From Turbatrix aceti (Eukaryota > Nematoda > Chromadorea > Rhabditida > Panagrolaimidae), in NCBI GenBank assembly GCA_963969345.1, contig OZ017767.1, positions 3,810,739-3,874,738 of the forward strand: a stretch of DNA of 64,000 bases, read 5' to 3'. A program made the position numbers and the translations under genes. How positions within the stretch are numbered: the stretch's first letter is position 1; each line of letters begins with the position of its first letter. Under the pieces are notes generated by a model. It ran no database searches and was not told the origin of the DNA. It saw nothing but the letters and a program-made list of their open reading frames with translations. Shown here piece by piece: positions 1 through 11,861 of this stretch.

Positions 1-291
1 TTGCTTTTATATTTCAGTGTTTTCGAATTTTTTTTTTCAAAAAATGTTTTGACATATTTTTTTTACCAAAATGCGTTTTCAAATAATTTTTTTCCTTTGC
101 CGTCATTTTTGCAATGTTTTGCATTTTTGAAACAATTCGCAAAATTACCAATGGCACATTTTTGCTAATAGCACACAAAGTGCCTTCCGTTCGATAAATT
201 TTTCTAAAATCGCCTTTTTTACGGATTAATTTACCAAACCGGAACTGTTTTTTGGTTCATCCATAAATCGACCGTAAAGCCTCCGTTTTAG
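1..291. other. AT-rich intron or upstream sequence of the SLC24 gene
   Basis: T-rich sequence with no convincing coding frame. It ends in a CCGTTTTAG acceptor directly before the first recognisable SLC24 exon, so it is most likely intron. The N-terminal exons of that gene must lie to the left of the window. Confidence 0.55.
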
Positions 292-2234
292 CCTCGAAAG
301 CCGCAGGTGAAGACGAGGATCTGATGTTTCCGGAGGACCTCTTCACCGACGCCCAGCGCAGGCATGGCGCTATCATTCTTCACTTCCTGGGTCTCGCGTA
401 CATGTTTGTGGCGCTCGCCATCGTATGCGATGAATTTTTTGTGCCAGCTTTAGACAAACTCACCGTTGCCGTAAGTTTGGATGGTCTTTGCTCGGATTAA
501 ACGTTCATTGCAGCTGGACATCAGCAGCGACGTCGCCGGTGCCACGTTCATGGCGGCCGGCGGATCGGCGCCTGAATTCTTCACTTCTGTTTTTGGAGCT
601 TTTATCACGCAGAACAATGTCGGCATTGGCACGATCGTCGGTTCTGCTACTTTCAACATACTCTGTGTTTTGGCATTTTGCACGCTGTGTTCGACATCCG
701 AATTGCAGCTCACGTGGTGGCCTCTTTTTCGGTGGGTTTTGACTTTTGGCATTTTTTGGGGTGTGGCGTCAGTTTTTGTGCCATCCAAAATCGATATCAA
801 CTTTCAGGGACATGCTGTTCTACGTGTCTTCTCTGCTCTGTCTGGTCATCTTCTTTCTGGACGAGGTCATTCAGTGGCACGAAGCACTGACCATGTTTAT
901 CATCTACATCATCTACGGCGTCTTCATGAAGAACAACGTGGAGATTGAGCACTTTGTAAAAGAGCTGCTCGGCCAGATGCCAGATGAAGAAATCCCCAGC
1001 GTGCCGACCATCTCCAGTCCCGTTGCGCGAACCGAAGCAACAGCCACCGATTCGGAAGCCGCGAAGCCGGTGCCATCACTGCACTACGGCGCCCTTTACC
1101 GACGCAGCTTTGCAAACTCACTCATCATGCACGAAGAAGGCTCTGTGGCCGAGTCTGACGAGATTGCGCCCATCGACGACGGTCCGAGAAATCACCTCGC
1201 TCCTCCCGGACCCAGAATCCAAAACACCGGGCGCACGGTTGTGGTGCCAGCTGCGAGTAGCGAACCCATGAGGGCTGCACAGCCGATGCCGGCGTCCTGT
1301 GTGTCGCCCGGCACACTCAATGGCGTCCCCAAGCAGAACGGCAACTCTACGGTATCTACGCAGGTTCAGACGCTGTCAACGAATGGCTTGACTTCGGTCA
1401 AAGGCGCCAAACTCACTCCCAGCAAGTCGGAGGAGACACAAACCGGGTCGGAGAACAACGATGCGGATATGCCCGTCGACATGACGTGGCCCAATTCTTT
1501 CAGAAAACGGGTACTTTACGTGATTCTCGCCCCCATCATGTGGCCCCTCTTCTTAACGCTTCCAGACGTTAAAAATCCCGTGAGTAAATTTTTTAAATTT
1601 TTTCATGCAAACCCAAAACGCAAAAAAAATACATATATTCAGAAATGGCAAAACTGGTTTCCGGCGACGTTTGCCGGCTCTATTCTCTACATCGCGTTCT
1701 ACTCGTACCTCATGGTGTGGTGGGCGAACACCATCGGCGACACCCTGGATATTCCAAATGAAATCATGGGTCTGACCATCCTCGCCGCTGGAACGAGCAT
1801 TCCGGATCTCATCACCAGGTGAGTGATCGCCCGAATCCGGTTCTTTTTTCGAACGCTGGAATGTAATTTTCAGTGTGATCGTAGCCCGGCAAGGCAAGGG
1901 CGACATGGCGGTGTCATCGAGCATCGGTTCTAATCTCTTCGACATCTGCGTCGGTCTCCCGGTGCCGTGGCTGCTAGTCTTCGTCGTGCGCCTCATCAAG
2001 GGCCAGGGCGTCGGGCGCATTGCCGTCTTCTCCAAAGGCCTGGTATGCTCGGTGGGTCTGCTTTTCATGATGCTGCTCACTCTCGTCATCGCCATCGTCA
2101 TCTCCGGCTGGAAGATGAACAAAATCTTTGGCGTTGTCTTGATCATCTCCTACTTTGTCTTCTGCGTCGCTACCGTTTTCCTGGAGATGGACATTTTTAT
2201 CTGTCCCCTACGAACCGCCACAAAGATGTGCTAG
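292..2234 (+). CDS. K+-dependent Na+/Ca2+ exchanger (SLC24/NCKX family), 5'-partial
   Basis: Exons 292-470, 514-731, 808-1579, 1643-1818 and 1874-2234 give about 568 C-terminal residues. The family moves Ca2+ (with K+) against Na+ across membranes. The alpha-1 repeat is on exon 2 ([20 protein letters not shown], then a GSATFNIL segment). The alpha-2 repeat spans exons 4-5 ([18 protein letters not shown], then [14 protein letters not shown]). The Asp of SIPD is the residue linked to K+ dependence in NCKX2. A long hydrophilic loop of about 200 residues separates the two hydrophobic clusters, as is usual for NCKX. Introns are 43-76 nt with good GT/AG ends. The signal-peptide and first TM exons are missing on the left. 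The stop is TAG at 2232-2234. Which paralogue (NCKX1-5) it is cannot be decided here. Confidence 0.93.
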
Positions 2235-2330
2235 GATCTTCCGAGTTTGTTTCTTTAGCTTTTTTTTCCCTGTGTTGCATTAACCCGCTGTGATTGATTT
2301 ATGTATTTGCGCCATGAGTAAGTAATGCGA

Positions 2331-2336
2331 AATAAA
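2331..2336 (+). terminator. AATAAA polyadenylation signal of the SLC24 gene
   Basis: AATAAA lies about 100 nt after the SLC24 stop, in the 159-bp gap shared with the convergent kinase gene. Confidence 0.6.
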
Positions 2337-2393
2337 CTGACAAACTGGCTTTTGAAGCCTGAAAAAAAAACGCAGTGAGACCCGAAAGGTGTC

Positions 2394-3661
2394 TCATTTG
2401 GTCCTCTTGCTCTTCTCGGCAGATCCTTTCTCCCTTGGCAGCGGCTTGGCAAGTTGGTCGATGTGGTCTGAAGATCCCGGCTCAATCTCCTCCATCGCGT
2501 CTTTGATGCGGTCGATGAGAAAGCCGTAGTCCGGACAACAGCGGTGATTCGCGCAATGCAGGTAATTGTTGATGGCGAAAAACGGCGAGGGACAATGACG
2601 GAGGAGGAATTTGGTCGGACAGTATCGGCTCTTGAAGTATACAGTCTCCTTCGAGCCCTTGCCTCTACAGCTCCAGGGGAATGTCTGGCGCGAATTGTTG
2701 TTGGGATCGAAGAATTCCACGATGACGTAGAACCACGCCATGAGATCGTCGAAGCGAGTCTGCTCTCGACCGTTGAGCGCGTGTCCGCTCGCCCATTCAG
2801 GGGTGCCACGGAAGGCCACTGTCGATCGGATAGGGCGAGTCTGAAAGGCAGAAAGCTTATATGAATCGCAAACAATATAATATACTCACCTTTCCCGTGT
2901 CATCGGTGTACATACGGGCCATGCCGAGATCGTACATGACGAGAATCGGCTGCTCGCGAGACAGGAGACCCATGTTGTCGGGCTTGATATCTCGATGCAA
3001 CAGGCCTTCGGCATGGATGTCGTAGAGCGCCTTGAGCATCATGATCGCCAGCTGACAGATGCGCAATCCTCGCGCTTTGCTATCTCTGTACTCTTCCAGG
3101 TGGGATTGCATCTTGATCTCGACGAATTCCAGCACCATGAACTCGAGACCGACGTTCATGTTGCCCTGTAGCATGCCGTAGTCCAACAGCCGGGCCACAC
3201 TCGCATCCGGGTTCTAAAACAGGAAACAGTCATCAAGCCTCGGTACAGAGCCGTCTGATGCAACTCACGGCTTTGTAAATCTTCTCCAGGATAAAATGCT
3301 CCCACTTGGCGGTAGCGTTGACGACCGAGTCTATGGCATCGGCCTTGGAGACCTTGATGACACCGAGCGTGCCGGTCTTGACATCCTTCACGGAGAAGAC
3401 GACACCGAAGGAGCCCTCGTTGATGGTATCGACCACGTCCCAGCGGTCGTGGAAAGGCACGACTGTCTTGAGGTAATCACCGAGATTTTCAGCCTTGTCT
3501 TCTTTGGATTCCGGCATTATCTCATCGACGTCACGGCCCCGAGCGCCGGGTACCGCGGACATCTGCCGGGTGAACTCTCTCTTTTTTATGTTTGTTATGC
3601 GCCGATTCAGGCGCGCCTCTTCTCCCTCGGGAGGCAGAGTCTTGGCGTTCGCATTCGCCAT
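2394..3661 (-). CDS. CK1-superfamily (TTBK-like) protein kinase
   Basis: Exons 3269-3661, 2890-3213 and 2394-2840 encode 387 aa. The start is the ATG at 3659-3661 in a strong context (GCCACCATGG), opening MANANAK. Motifs in order: Gly-rich loop INEGSFGVVF (about residue 75); VIKVSK with the catalytic Lys; HRDIKPDN catalytic loop; DLG in place of DFG; GTPEWASGHALNGREQTRFDD, the CK1-type activation segment and APE-equivalent; WFYVIVEFF helix. The short catalytic domain, the absence of a normal APE and the basic tail match the CK1/TTBK/VRK superfamily, which is much expanded in nematodes. The catalytic Lys and the Asp residues of HRD and DLG are present, so it is probably active. It converges with the SLC24 gene. 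The exact subfamily is uncertain. Confidence 0.88.
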
Positions 3662-3679
3662 GGTGGCCGTCGGGATCAA

Positions 3680-4425
3680 CAGAGTTCAAGCAGTGCGGGA
3701 ACAAATGACAGAAAAAGACAACTGATCGCCGCAAATCAAACGGTGAGAAAAATGCAAATTCCGGCCGCATAAAAACCTTCTTCTGATCAGTTGATTTTTC
3801 ACGAATGGCAAATTAATGCTATCACCCCTACTAAAACGCCGTTTTTTTGCCCGAAAATAAAAGAAGGGTTTTTCGACTGACTGGCCAAGTAAGGAGCAAG
3901 CAAAAAGTCTCTCTTTCGTGCGTCGGGACAGCCAACACTGGCCGCACAATTGCCGTTGTTTTTTTCAGTTGATTTTGCCCGACTGCCAAATTAATTCTAC
4001 CACTTGGACTAAATCGCCGTTTTTCGGTCGTTTTTTGCCCGAAAATAAAAGAAGGGTTTTTCGACTGACTGGCCAAGTGAAGAACGGTTTGGCCAGTGTC
4101 AGTTGATGGGTTGATCAGTTGCGCGCGCCGCCGCAAATTGCCGGCACTTTCTGGCGGTGAACTTGAGTTGCTTTTTTTTCACAAATAATTTTTGGAATCT
4201 CATTTTCTACAGGTGCCATGGTTTTTTGTTACAAAAATCACTAATTCGTCAAGCAGTGCGGTGCAAAGAAAACGATTGATTGCCGCCCGTCAAAAAATGC
4301 TAATTCTAGTACTCCATCCATTCTGAGTAAGTGAAAACCGTATTTATTGGAAACCAAAAACCAGTACGATTTCGCAAAATTCATTGAAGTGGATACCACA
4401 CCTGTACGAATCGCCCGTAGTGGCC
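3680..4425. other. Intergenic region with an imperfect tandem duplication
   Basis: No coding sequence supported. It lies between the kinase start and the zinc-finger gene's 3' end. It contains two related segments, 3788-3890 and 3966-4078, described separately, and fragments of the motif TTTTTCGACTGACTGGCCAA. Confidence 0.5.
3788..4078. repeat. Direct duplication of about 105 bp, two copies
   Basis: Copy 1 (3788-3890) and copy 2 (3966-4078) both begin CAGTTGATTTT and share GGCAAATTAAT/GCCAAATTAAT. Both end with an identical 48-nt core (3843-3890 and 4031-4078) that includes GCCCGAAAATAAAAGAAGGG. The front halves have diverged while the 48-nt cores are identical. Confidence 0.8.
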
Positions 4426-6076
4426 TTATAGAGGCCTGTACTTGGAACTCGTTGTCATCGTCGTCGGTGCAGTCGACGACGGAAGTTGCAGCTGCATGTA
4501 AAGATTCTGCGCCGAAGGCTGTCCCTGGAGTTGGCTGCCGCCAGCTCCAAACTCGACGATCGTCATGCCGCTGTCCAGCTCGCTTGCCAGAAAGACGGGG
4601 ACAGGCTCCGACTTGATATACGTCTGAGACGTGGTTTGCACCATGGTGGGCGCTGACGAAGACATGACAAAGTTCTGCTCGTTCAACGAGAACGATTCCC
4701 GAGGAGCGCAGACCTCGATGAAGTGCCGCTTTGCATTCGTCGACGTCTGGAAGCGTTTCCCGCACTTCTGGCAGACAAAGTCCCGGATCTTGTCGTGGAC
4801 TATTCGTCGATGCCGCAGGAGGTCGGACGACGAGACGAATTGCTTGTCGCAGAGGTCGCACATGTGCCGACGCTCGTTCATGTGCGTATAGCGGACGTGG
4901 GTGCGAAGCGTGTCGAGATCCTTGAAGTGCTTGCCGCAGTTGTCGCACGTCTGGCTGAAAGCAAAGAAGCTCGTTCATCAAGTAGAGGCAAATGCAAACA
5001 AAACTCACCACTTTTCATTGATATGGACCCTGATACAGTGCCTCTCGACGTTGAAGCGTGACTTGGATGTGTACGAGCAGTACTGGCAGGCGTGGAGGAC
5101 GCGTTCTCGTATTGTACGATTCTGGGGTACGGCAGCCTTATCGAAAGCAGGCCGTGTAAGATGGTTTTCGCGTTTGCCATGTCTGAAACGAGACTCGAAG
5201 TTTTAACCACCAACATTTAAAAATTGATATACGTCTCTTTTTTAAATCAATGTCATCGAGACTAAACAAACTTTTGGTTTCCGTTTTTCGGAATAAAATT
5301 TTTTCGTCACTATTTCGTTACTTTTCGTTTTTCGTAGATAACATTTTTTCTACCCTACTTTTTTTATCTTAGATATCCAAAATTTTCTATAAAAAGTTCA
5401 AAAAAATTAGCCGTTAATTTGAACAGGTTTTGTACTAAGAAAACACCAACCTCCACAACTGCTTTCTGTTGCTGGCGACAAATCCGCACTGGGCGCAGAT
5501 GAGCTGCGCTCGGGTCTCGCCGCCCTGCTCGCCATCCGAGTTGTTGGCATTTGCGTCGTTGAAGAAGAACCAGCCTTTCTGGTAGTCAGGATCTGTGGTC
5601 GTAAGTGTCGGCTGCTGTTCGTAGTATCCCGGTGGAGTCGTGCCACCCGTCGTGGTGAAGAACCCGTCTTCGGACAGATCGCCGAAGCTCACGACGCCCG
5701 TCTCGGAGGTGGGGAGTTTGTTGTACAGCGAAGAGACCCAATCCAGCGTGTTCTCGCCCATGTTGAAGTCCAGATCCTCCTCGAGGGGCCCAACCGGCGT
5801 GGCGACAGCTTCGGCCGGGAGGTGCTGCTGTTGTAGCATTGCTTCCGTGCCATCGAGAGCCGTCTGTTCATCCCATTCGCCGGCAAACGTGTGCTGGAGC
5901 AGTGCTTCCGCTTCACTCCTCAGTGTCCGCGCGGAATTCTTCAGCAGGGCAGAACGGACTTCTGCCAGGAAGCTACTCGTATCTGCCGTCGTCTCCAGAC
6001 TACCCGTTGCTGGCAGAGGACCCGTTGAGGAGCTGGATGTCTTGTCGCTTTCAGACGCTGTCCTGGCGCGAGACAT
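4426..6076 (-). CDS. C2H2 zinc-finger protein, four fingers
   Basis: Exons 5451-6076, 5009-5182 and 4426-4954 encode 442 aa; probably a nuclear, nucleic-acid-binding protein. The N-terminal half is acidic and Gln/Ser/Thr-rich without a domain I recognise (contains ENTLDWVSSLYNKLP). Fingers follow: CAQCGFVASNRKQLWRH (split by intron 1), CQYCSYTSKSRFNVERH, CDNCGKHFKDLDTLRTH, CDLCDKQFVSSSDLLRH and a last CQKCGKRFQTSTNAKRH ending in Cys. The first lacks standard His spacing, so four look good. A Gln/Ser-rich tail ends at 4426. The ATG at 6074-6076 is chosen because a TTTCAG acceptor lies 12 nt upstream (trans-splice-like). Intron 1 uses a GTTGGT donor and carries a degenerate copy of the GTAAC minisatellite. 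No orthologue is named with confidence. Confidence 0.82.
5270..5400. repeat. Degenerate GTAAC/GTTAC minisatellite copy in a zinc-finger intron
   Basis: Contains TTCGTCACTATTTCGTTAC, TTTTCGTTTTTCGTAGATAAC and CATTTTTTCTACCCTA, an eroded version of the units seen at 14518-15700, 28300-28720 and the window end. Confidence 0.6.
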
Positions 6077-6179
6077 GGTCCTCACCCGCTGAAACGGTAA
6101 CGGTAACAAAGGTAACCAGGACAGAGCTGCGAACAGCGCCACCGCGAATGCAAAGAAAAAAGGCGGGACCCCAGACTAC

Positions 6180-6674
6180 TTAAAAAAAACTCAAGGATAC
6201 GGTAGCCTAAGGCGCAGATCGCCGAGATCAATTTGGATGGGTTCAATTTTCAGGCTAGGCAGCAGCTGATGGGTGCAATAAGTGCAATTTGCTCTGCATT
6301 TCCGTTTTTTTCCAGGCAAAAGAATTAAAACTAAGCCAAACCACCCCCAAAAAATATACATAATGCTGCAAGGTTATTGCCCCGATAAAAAAGCGCCCCG
6401 TCCCATAAAAGGACCAAAAAGAGCACAAAGGTATCGCTCACGGCTCAACAACCGATGACCGGCATTTCTTCTCGCGAACGGATCCCAAGCGTCTTCATTC
6501 GATTCTGCCGCTCCCCTCCAAAGCACGAAATAAATACAGTTCAAATTTACACCAAATGACAAGCACAAAAAAAAAGTCAGTATAAACATCCCAAAAAGTT
6601 CCCCTTCAGCAGCTTCAGCGGTCGATTGGATTGATTAGTCACGGATATTTGTCTGATGGCACCGGGCAGGTAGG
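6180..6674. other. Intergenic region between gamma-SNAP and the zinc-finger gene
   Basis: Probably gamma-SNAP 3' UTR and zinc-finger upstream sequence. A minus-strand 71-codon ORF (6374-6589) has no supporting features. Nothing else seen. Confidence 0.4.
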
Positions 6675-8398
6675 TCAGCAGAGTTCGCCCTCCGCAATGT
6701 CACCGTCGACGCCGCCATCGATTGTTCCGGCGTCCAGCTTGCTGGATTGCCGCTTGCACTCGGGAACGTGAACTTTCCTCATGAGCCTGAGGTACTCGTT
6801 GTCCATGGCACGGAGGTAGCCGCGCTGCAGGACTTGCTGGAGGCGTTCTTCATCGCCTTTTTCGTAGGCCGCTGCGAGGGCGTTGCCGACCGATCGTTCT
6901 TCTTCGGATGCATCCGTGCTGCAACAAATGTGAGTTAATAAAAACCGGTTCACTCAGAATTAAAATTGTTGTTTTTCAAAAGATTTGTTAGCCCGAGACA
7001 AAAACAACGGTCTCGAACGACACCACCGCATCCATCCCTTCATCCAGACTTGGTAAATACTTACAATACAAGCAATCAGCTTGTCGACAACAAACTACGC
7101 ACAAACATAAATATTGACAAAGCCAGTAAATCATCCTTTCCCAGAAAAAATTTTTTTTGTCAATGTGCACGTACACATCAACTCGGCTAGTTGTCGTCGC
7201 TTGCTTAGGTAAGCCAGCATAATAGCACAACAACCGTATGCTGTATGCTCTAGGCAACGGTAATCCCTCTGGCAGCCCTCCCCCCCCTCCCCGATCTAGG
7301 ACGAAAAGAGTACAAGCTGTCACTCAGCCAGCCATTCCATCCAGTTCGGATCCAAGTGGTTGGTTGAGTAATCACTCATTCACCCGCCCCGCCGCACCGC
7401 GCCGGCTAAGACATCAGTGTCACTTTCATCGACCCCAGATCAAGTACACGTTCCGTAGTGTACTCTGGATGCTCGATGCTGACATCCTAGCTGTCCGTAC
7501 TCTCTGAACACCCAGCTAGGAAAATAGTTAGCTGTAAACAAAACAAGCGAAGGGACCCGACCCGGACCCTTGAACGCACTATAGTCCAAAGATCGGCGAA
7601 TCAGTAAAAAACAAGCCGCCATTTGATAAATTTGAACTCAACTAAACCCCAAAGTGTATCAAAAAACTCACTCTGGAAGGTGATAGAGCTGCTTCAGAGC
7701 GTCGATTGGGTCGTCTTTGATCAAAGAAATGAGCACGAGTCCGATGACGATCTGTCCCACCTTGGCGACTTCTCCAATCTCCTTCAGCTTCTCAATGAGC
7801 GCAATCGAAGCTTCCTTGGCCGCGGGATAATTTTCGCGCTTGAGCTGGAGTCTGATAAGTCGCTGGCCAAAGGCGATGGCCATTTTGCTGCGATCAGCCT
7901 GCTGGACGAGAGTCAGGCCAAAGTCGTACAGCGCGATGGCCTCTTCCTCGTCGTTCGTCTCCATGAGCTTGGCGGCCTTGTCGATGGTCATTGCAGCAGT
8001 GTCCATGACGCCAGCATGGAGGTAGCCGTCTGCAGCCTCGCGGAACAGCTGTCCCGCTCGTTTGAGATCTTTCAGATCCTTGGAAACAAGAGCCGCGGAT
8101 TCCTTCGACTTGGCTTCGTGGAAACGATTGTTGTTGAGTCCGAAGCACTTGGAAGCCTCGAGGTAGGCGGCGACGCTCTCGGCAAGCTTTTCGGCATTTT
8201 TGTAGCACACGGCAGCCCTCTCGTACTCGGCCGCAGCACTGTCGTAGTCAGGCTTGGTTTTCATCTTCCAAATGGACGTTTTCAAGCTGCAACAAACATG
8301 TTTCAACGTTTTTCGATGCCATGGCACTGCACTCACTGTTCCTTGGCTTTGGCCTCGCACTCACGCGCCTCGGCAATCCGTTTGTCGTTGGCACTCAT
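6675..8398 (-). CDS. NAPG: Gamma-soluble NSF attachment protein (gamma-SNAP)
   Basis: Exons 8337-8398, 7672-8286 and 6675-6918 encode 306 aa (human gamma-SNAP is 312). SNAP proteins recruit the NSF ATPase to cis-SNARE complexes so that they can be disassembled after membrane fusion. The start is MSANDKRIAEAREC. The signature KPDYDSAAAEYERAAVCYKNA follows the first intron, then TPR-like helices (CFGLNNNRFHEAKS, YLHAGVMDTAAMTIDKAAKL). The C-terminus DNEYLRLMRKVHVP and the final GELC match the gamma-specific ending. This distinguishes it from alpha/beta-SNAP. Intron 2 is large (753 nt). A TTTTTTAG acceptor ends 26 nt before the ATG, consistent with trans-splicing. Confidence 0.95.
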
Positions 8399-8424
8399 CG
8401 CACCACGATTATTTGTCGTCGGGC

Positions 8425-9719
8425 CTAAAAAAATGAAAACACGTTATGCACAGTCAAATTATTTTTTTTTTCAGGTCAAAAAGGACAGTTCCATGGTGCG
8501 GAATGCACCCAATCAAAAAAATGAGTTTGGTCGTGAAACAAGCAAAATGTATTCAGAATTTAGATCAGAACCAATTCCCAGGAACGTTGGATAAATATAC
8601 AAACGTCGTGTGAAAAATAAAAGAATTTGAATGGAAAAAATTGTTCAAAAACGGATAAAAAGTGTGATGGTTGTCAATTGGATGGCAAAAATAAATCATC
8701 GCCAGGATTTGGATCAAATTGAAAAAAAACGAGTAATATTTTTGAGATAGTCGAATAATTTGGGGTCAAGAAGAAAAAAATAAATAGAACACAAAAAACA
8801 AACCTTGGATGATAAATCACCGACTGACTGATTCGGATTCGGTCAAAAATGACACAACAGCAAAGATATTTTTTTAGAGATGAATGGTTGGGGTACAGAC
8901 GGCCAACCAATGCGAAGAAGCCCTAACAGCTGGTTTAATTACCCGTTACGACCTCCTAAATGAATCAGTAAGCACCAAACATGGCAAACCATAAACAAAA
9001 AACAGTAAAGGTACACGTGTGCTTGGATTTCAAACCAATTCAAAGAAATCAAATCAAGTCGCCAGAAGGCAGGCGGATGACTTTATCGCACGTCGTCATA
9101 AAACATTGCGTTCGGATCAAATCAAAGAATAAAAAATGAAAACAGTCGTAAAAAATTCATCCTTCAACAAACCATAAATAAACACGACGACGACAAAAAA
9201 TGAGGACCTGTGCTCGCTCGGGGCTTCGGATGAGCCAGACCTGGCATGTCGATTCGATTCAAATAAATTCCATGACTTAAAATGCCCCCAAAATATCCCG
9301 TCCCAAAAAAAGCAAAGATCTTCATTTCAAAACAAAACAAGTTTCGTTTCAGGACTCATCCAAAAATGAGTTTTTACCATTTACCAAGAAAAAAAACCAC
9401 AAACAGGCAACGGACGACAACAAAAAAAACAAAAGAGATGTGTGTATTGTCGAGGTGCATACGACACTCCCGAAATTGATCGTGATCTTCGAGTATGAAT
9501 AAGAATTAAAAAGAAAAAAGTAAATAGTAGTAGACAAATCGTCTTGCAAAATAGTGTGTGCCGGGGCATATACAGCAGCTGCAAAAAAAAAGAGGAAGAG
9601 GACAAATAACAACAAAAAATCATGGTAAATATTTAGGAGGACAATTAATTAATCGACAATTACTGAGAAGATTACAAAAAAGTGTGAGAAGAAGTCATCA
9701 GTGTCAAGAAAATGCAGAA
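8425..9719. other. A-rich intergenic region upstream of gamma-SNAP
   Basis: Strongly A-rich on the plus strand with no supported ORF. It probably holds the 3' UTR of the KH gene and the gamma-SNAP promoter. GGTTTAATTACCC at about 8936 resembles the start of nematode SL1 but lacks a following donor (see rejected items). Confidence 0.45.
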
Positions 9720-11835
9720 TTAGTAACCACGACTGCCGCCTGTGCTCGACGATGCGTTTCCACGACGTGATTGTTCTAGGTTGATGACTCTCTCAATCAT
9801 CATGCGACCGTTGATGATGGACTTAGGGTCGCCAGTTAAACTGAAAAAGTAAACCTCGTTTTCATAAAATCCCCAAAAGCTTAGTCAAAATTTAAATACG
9901 GTAAAAAAACTTGGAAAGACAAAAAATCTTTAATAATAGACCAGTTTTTGTTTTCAAGTTTGTTTGAAAGTGCTAAAAAAAGTAAAGAAAAAAAAGAAAG
10001 ATAGCAAGACCTTATAAGACGGCAGTTAGAGTTCACGTTGCCCACTCCACGTTTGTGAACTTCGACTTTGCAATTGGTAGTTTGCTGGATTTCAACCAGG
10101 GTTCTGGCTTTTGGCCCAAGGACCGCACCGCACACGACGTCCGGGACTTCCAGATCCATGCGGTTATCTTCACAGACCAGTTCCTTAATAACAGAGGCAG
10201 CAAAGGTATCAGAAGACCCATTCTTTTTTTGAGACATAACATCAATAAGAACGCCACCGGTATTGCCGACGAGATTCTGTAAATAACCCTATACACGTAA
10301 AAGTTTTTTTTTTTGGAAAGATTATTTCTTTTCTCTTCTTGGAAAAAAAAGTGTAATAAGACCAAAAAAGACCGAATATGGCGTGTATGTATGTATGTGT
10401 AGACTGAATGCTGTGCGTCACAAGCAAGGCAGGGCAGACTGTAACGAAACATCCCGCTCAGGTAAAGAGTAAACTTACGGAATCTCCGCGATCCATGGGT
10501 CCATCGGGATGTCCCATCACGGGTGGGCCACCCATCATCGGCGGTCCCATGTCGAAGCGTTGGGGCGGAAGGCCCTGCTGCATCATCGGAGGGGGTCCCT
10601 GCTGCATGCCCTGCATGACGGGCTCGTTCTGTCGCATCTGGGCAACAGTCGCGACGCCGATGCCAAGGCCTAGGCCCATGATGTTGTATTTGGCCAGAAT
10701 CTGCATCGCGCCCATGATTTCGTTGACATTGGCGTCCGTGAATCCGGAAGATCGGAGGGTCGTCTGGAGGTTGTCAAAGAAGCTTAGGAGCTGAAATTCA
10801 TTCAAATTAAAAACAAAAATTTCGAAACGAAAAAAATAGCATTAATTTTTCTCTACACGAAAAACATACTAGGATCTATTTTTTTCTCGACACGAAAAAA
10901 AACCAACCTCAATATTGCCCATTCCGTGGAGGTTGACCTTGGGGATCTGCTGGGGTTGATAGGGCTGCTGCTGCTGCTTCATCTGGTTGTACGCGCTCTG
11001 GTCGAGGGACTGCTGCGATTGCCACGAATTATTTGCGGGATTGTTGTAGTTCGGGGGCATGCCACCAAACGAGTTATTCTGCTGTTGTCGGGCAAAGTCA
11101 AACTGCTGGGAACCCATGTCTGAAGTCGGGGCAAAGGTCGGCGGCTTCGAGACCGAGTCCATCTGCTGGGCGTGGAGGGGATCGGCAGCGACCTTCTCTA
11201 GCACCTTGAGCACCGCTTCGGAGAGCGTCTGAACGGTATCTGCGCCGACGGTGATGACTCGCTCCAGCGAAACCTTGGCTTCTTCGCTGTTGGCCTTGGG
11301 ATACACCTGGATGCTGGCGCCCGTCGAATCGCGAATCTCCTTGATGCTGGAGCCGCTCTTGCCGATAACCATGCCGGCTGACGTGTTGGGAACGACGAGT
11401 TTGACCATCTTGCTTCGGTCGACGCCCTTGAGATCGTAGACATCAGAGGCAGTGCTCGAGTCTGCGCGTTCACGAATCTTGTCTAGGATGGCTTGCATCA
11501 CGATCATGCACGATGAAACCTTGCCCTTGATCAGACAGATGCGCTCATTTGTGCCGTGGTAGACTTCTTGGTTCTTGGACATCTGCACGCGACAGCCGGA
11601 TTCATTTTTCAGGTTTCGCATGGATTCTCCGCCTTTGCCGATGAGAGCGCCGACTGCGCCCGCAGGAATGAGGACCTTGATTTGGACTAAAAAAGGCAGC
11701 ATGTGAAAATGGCAGACAATCGGTCGAAAGAGGGAACCTACCTTCGCCATCTGATACGTGAGCTCGCTTCGATGCGGGTCCGCTGTTGTCCGAATGCTGT
11801 CGTTTTTGGCCGACAGAATACTTCTCTTCCGTCAT
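9720..11835 (-). CDS. NOVA/pasilla-type triple KH-domain RNA-binding protein
   Basis: Exons 11742-11835, 10908-11686, 10479-10790, 10011-10276 and 9720-9840 encode 523 aa. KH proteins of this type bind RNA and regulate alternative splicing. The N-terminus (MTEEKYSVGQKRQHS...ASKRAHVSDGE) leads directly into KH1 (VLIPAGAVGALIGKGG). KH2 has LVVPNTSAGMVIGKSG. A Gln/Asn/Pro/Met-rich linker includes AKYNIMGLGLGIG, similar to the NOVA linker. KH3 (DLEVPDVVCGAVLGPKA) runs across the last intron into SLTGDPKSIINGRMMIERVI. Its GXXG loop reads GPKA and looks degenerate. A TTTTTCAG acceptor lies 25 nt before the ATG. Donors include a GTTGGT and a weak GTCTTG; the last two exons are less certain than the first two. 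Confidence 0.86.
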
Positions 11836-11861
11836 TGCGATAACAACTGTTAACTAACGAC

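Noticed and set aside
6374..6589. Minus-strand 71-codon ORF with a hydrophobic start
   Set aside because: No splice support, no recognised motif; it lies in the gamma-SNAP 3' region.
8936..8948. GGTTTAATTACCC, identical to the first 13 nt of nematode SL1
   Set aside because: The following bases do not match SL1, there is no GT donor at the expected position about 22 nt in, and no Sm-site and hairpin arrangement follows. Probably chance.
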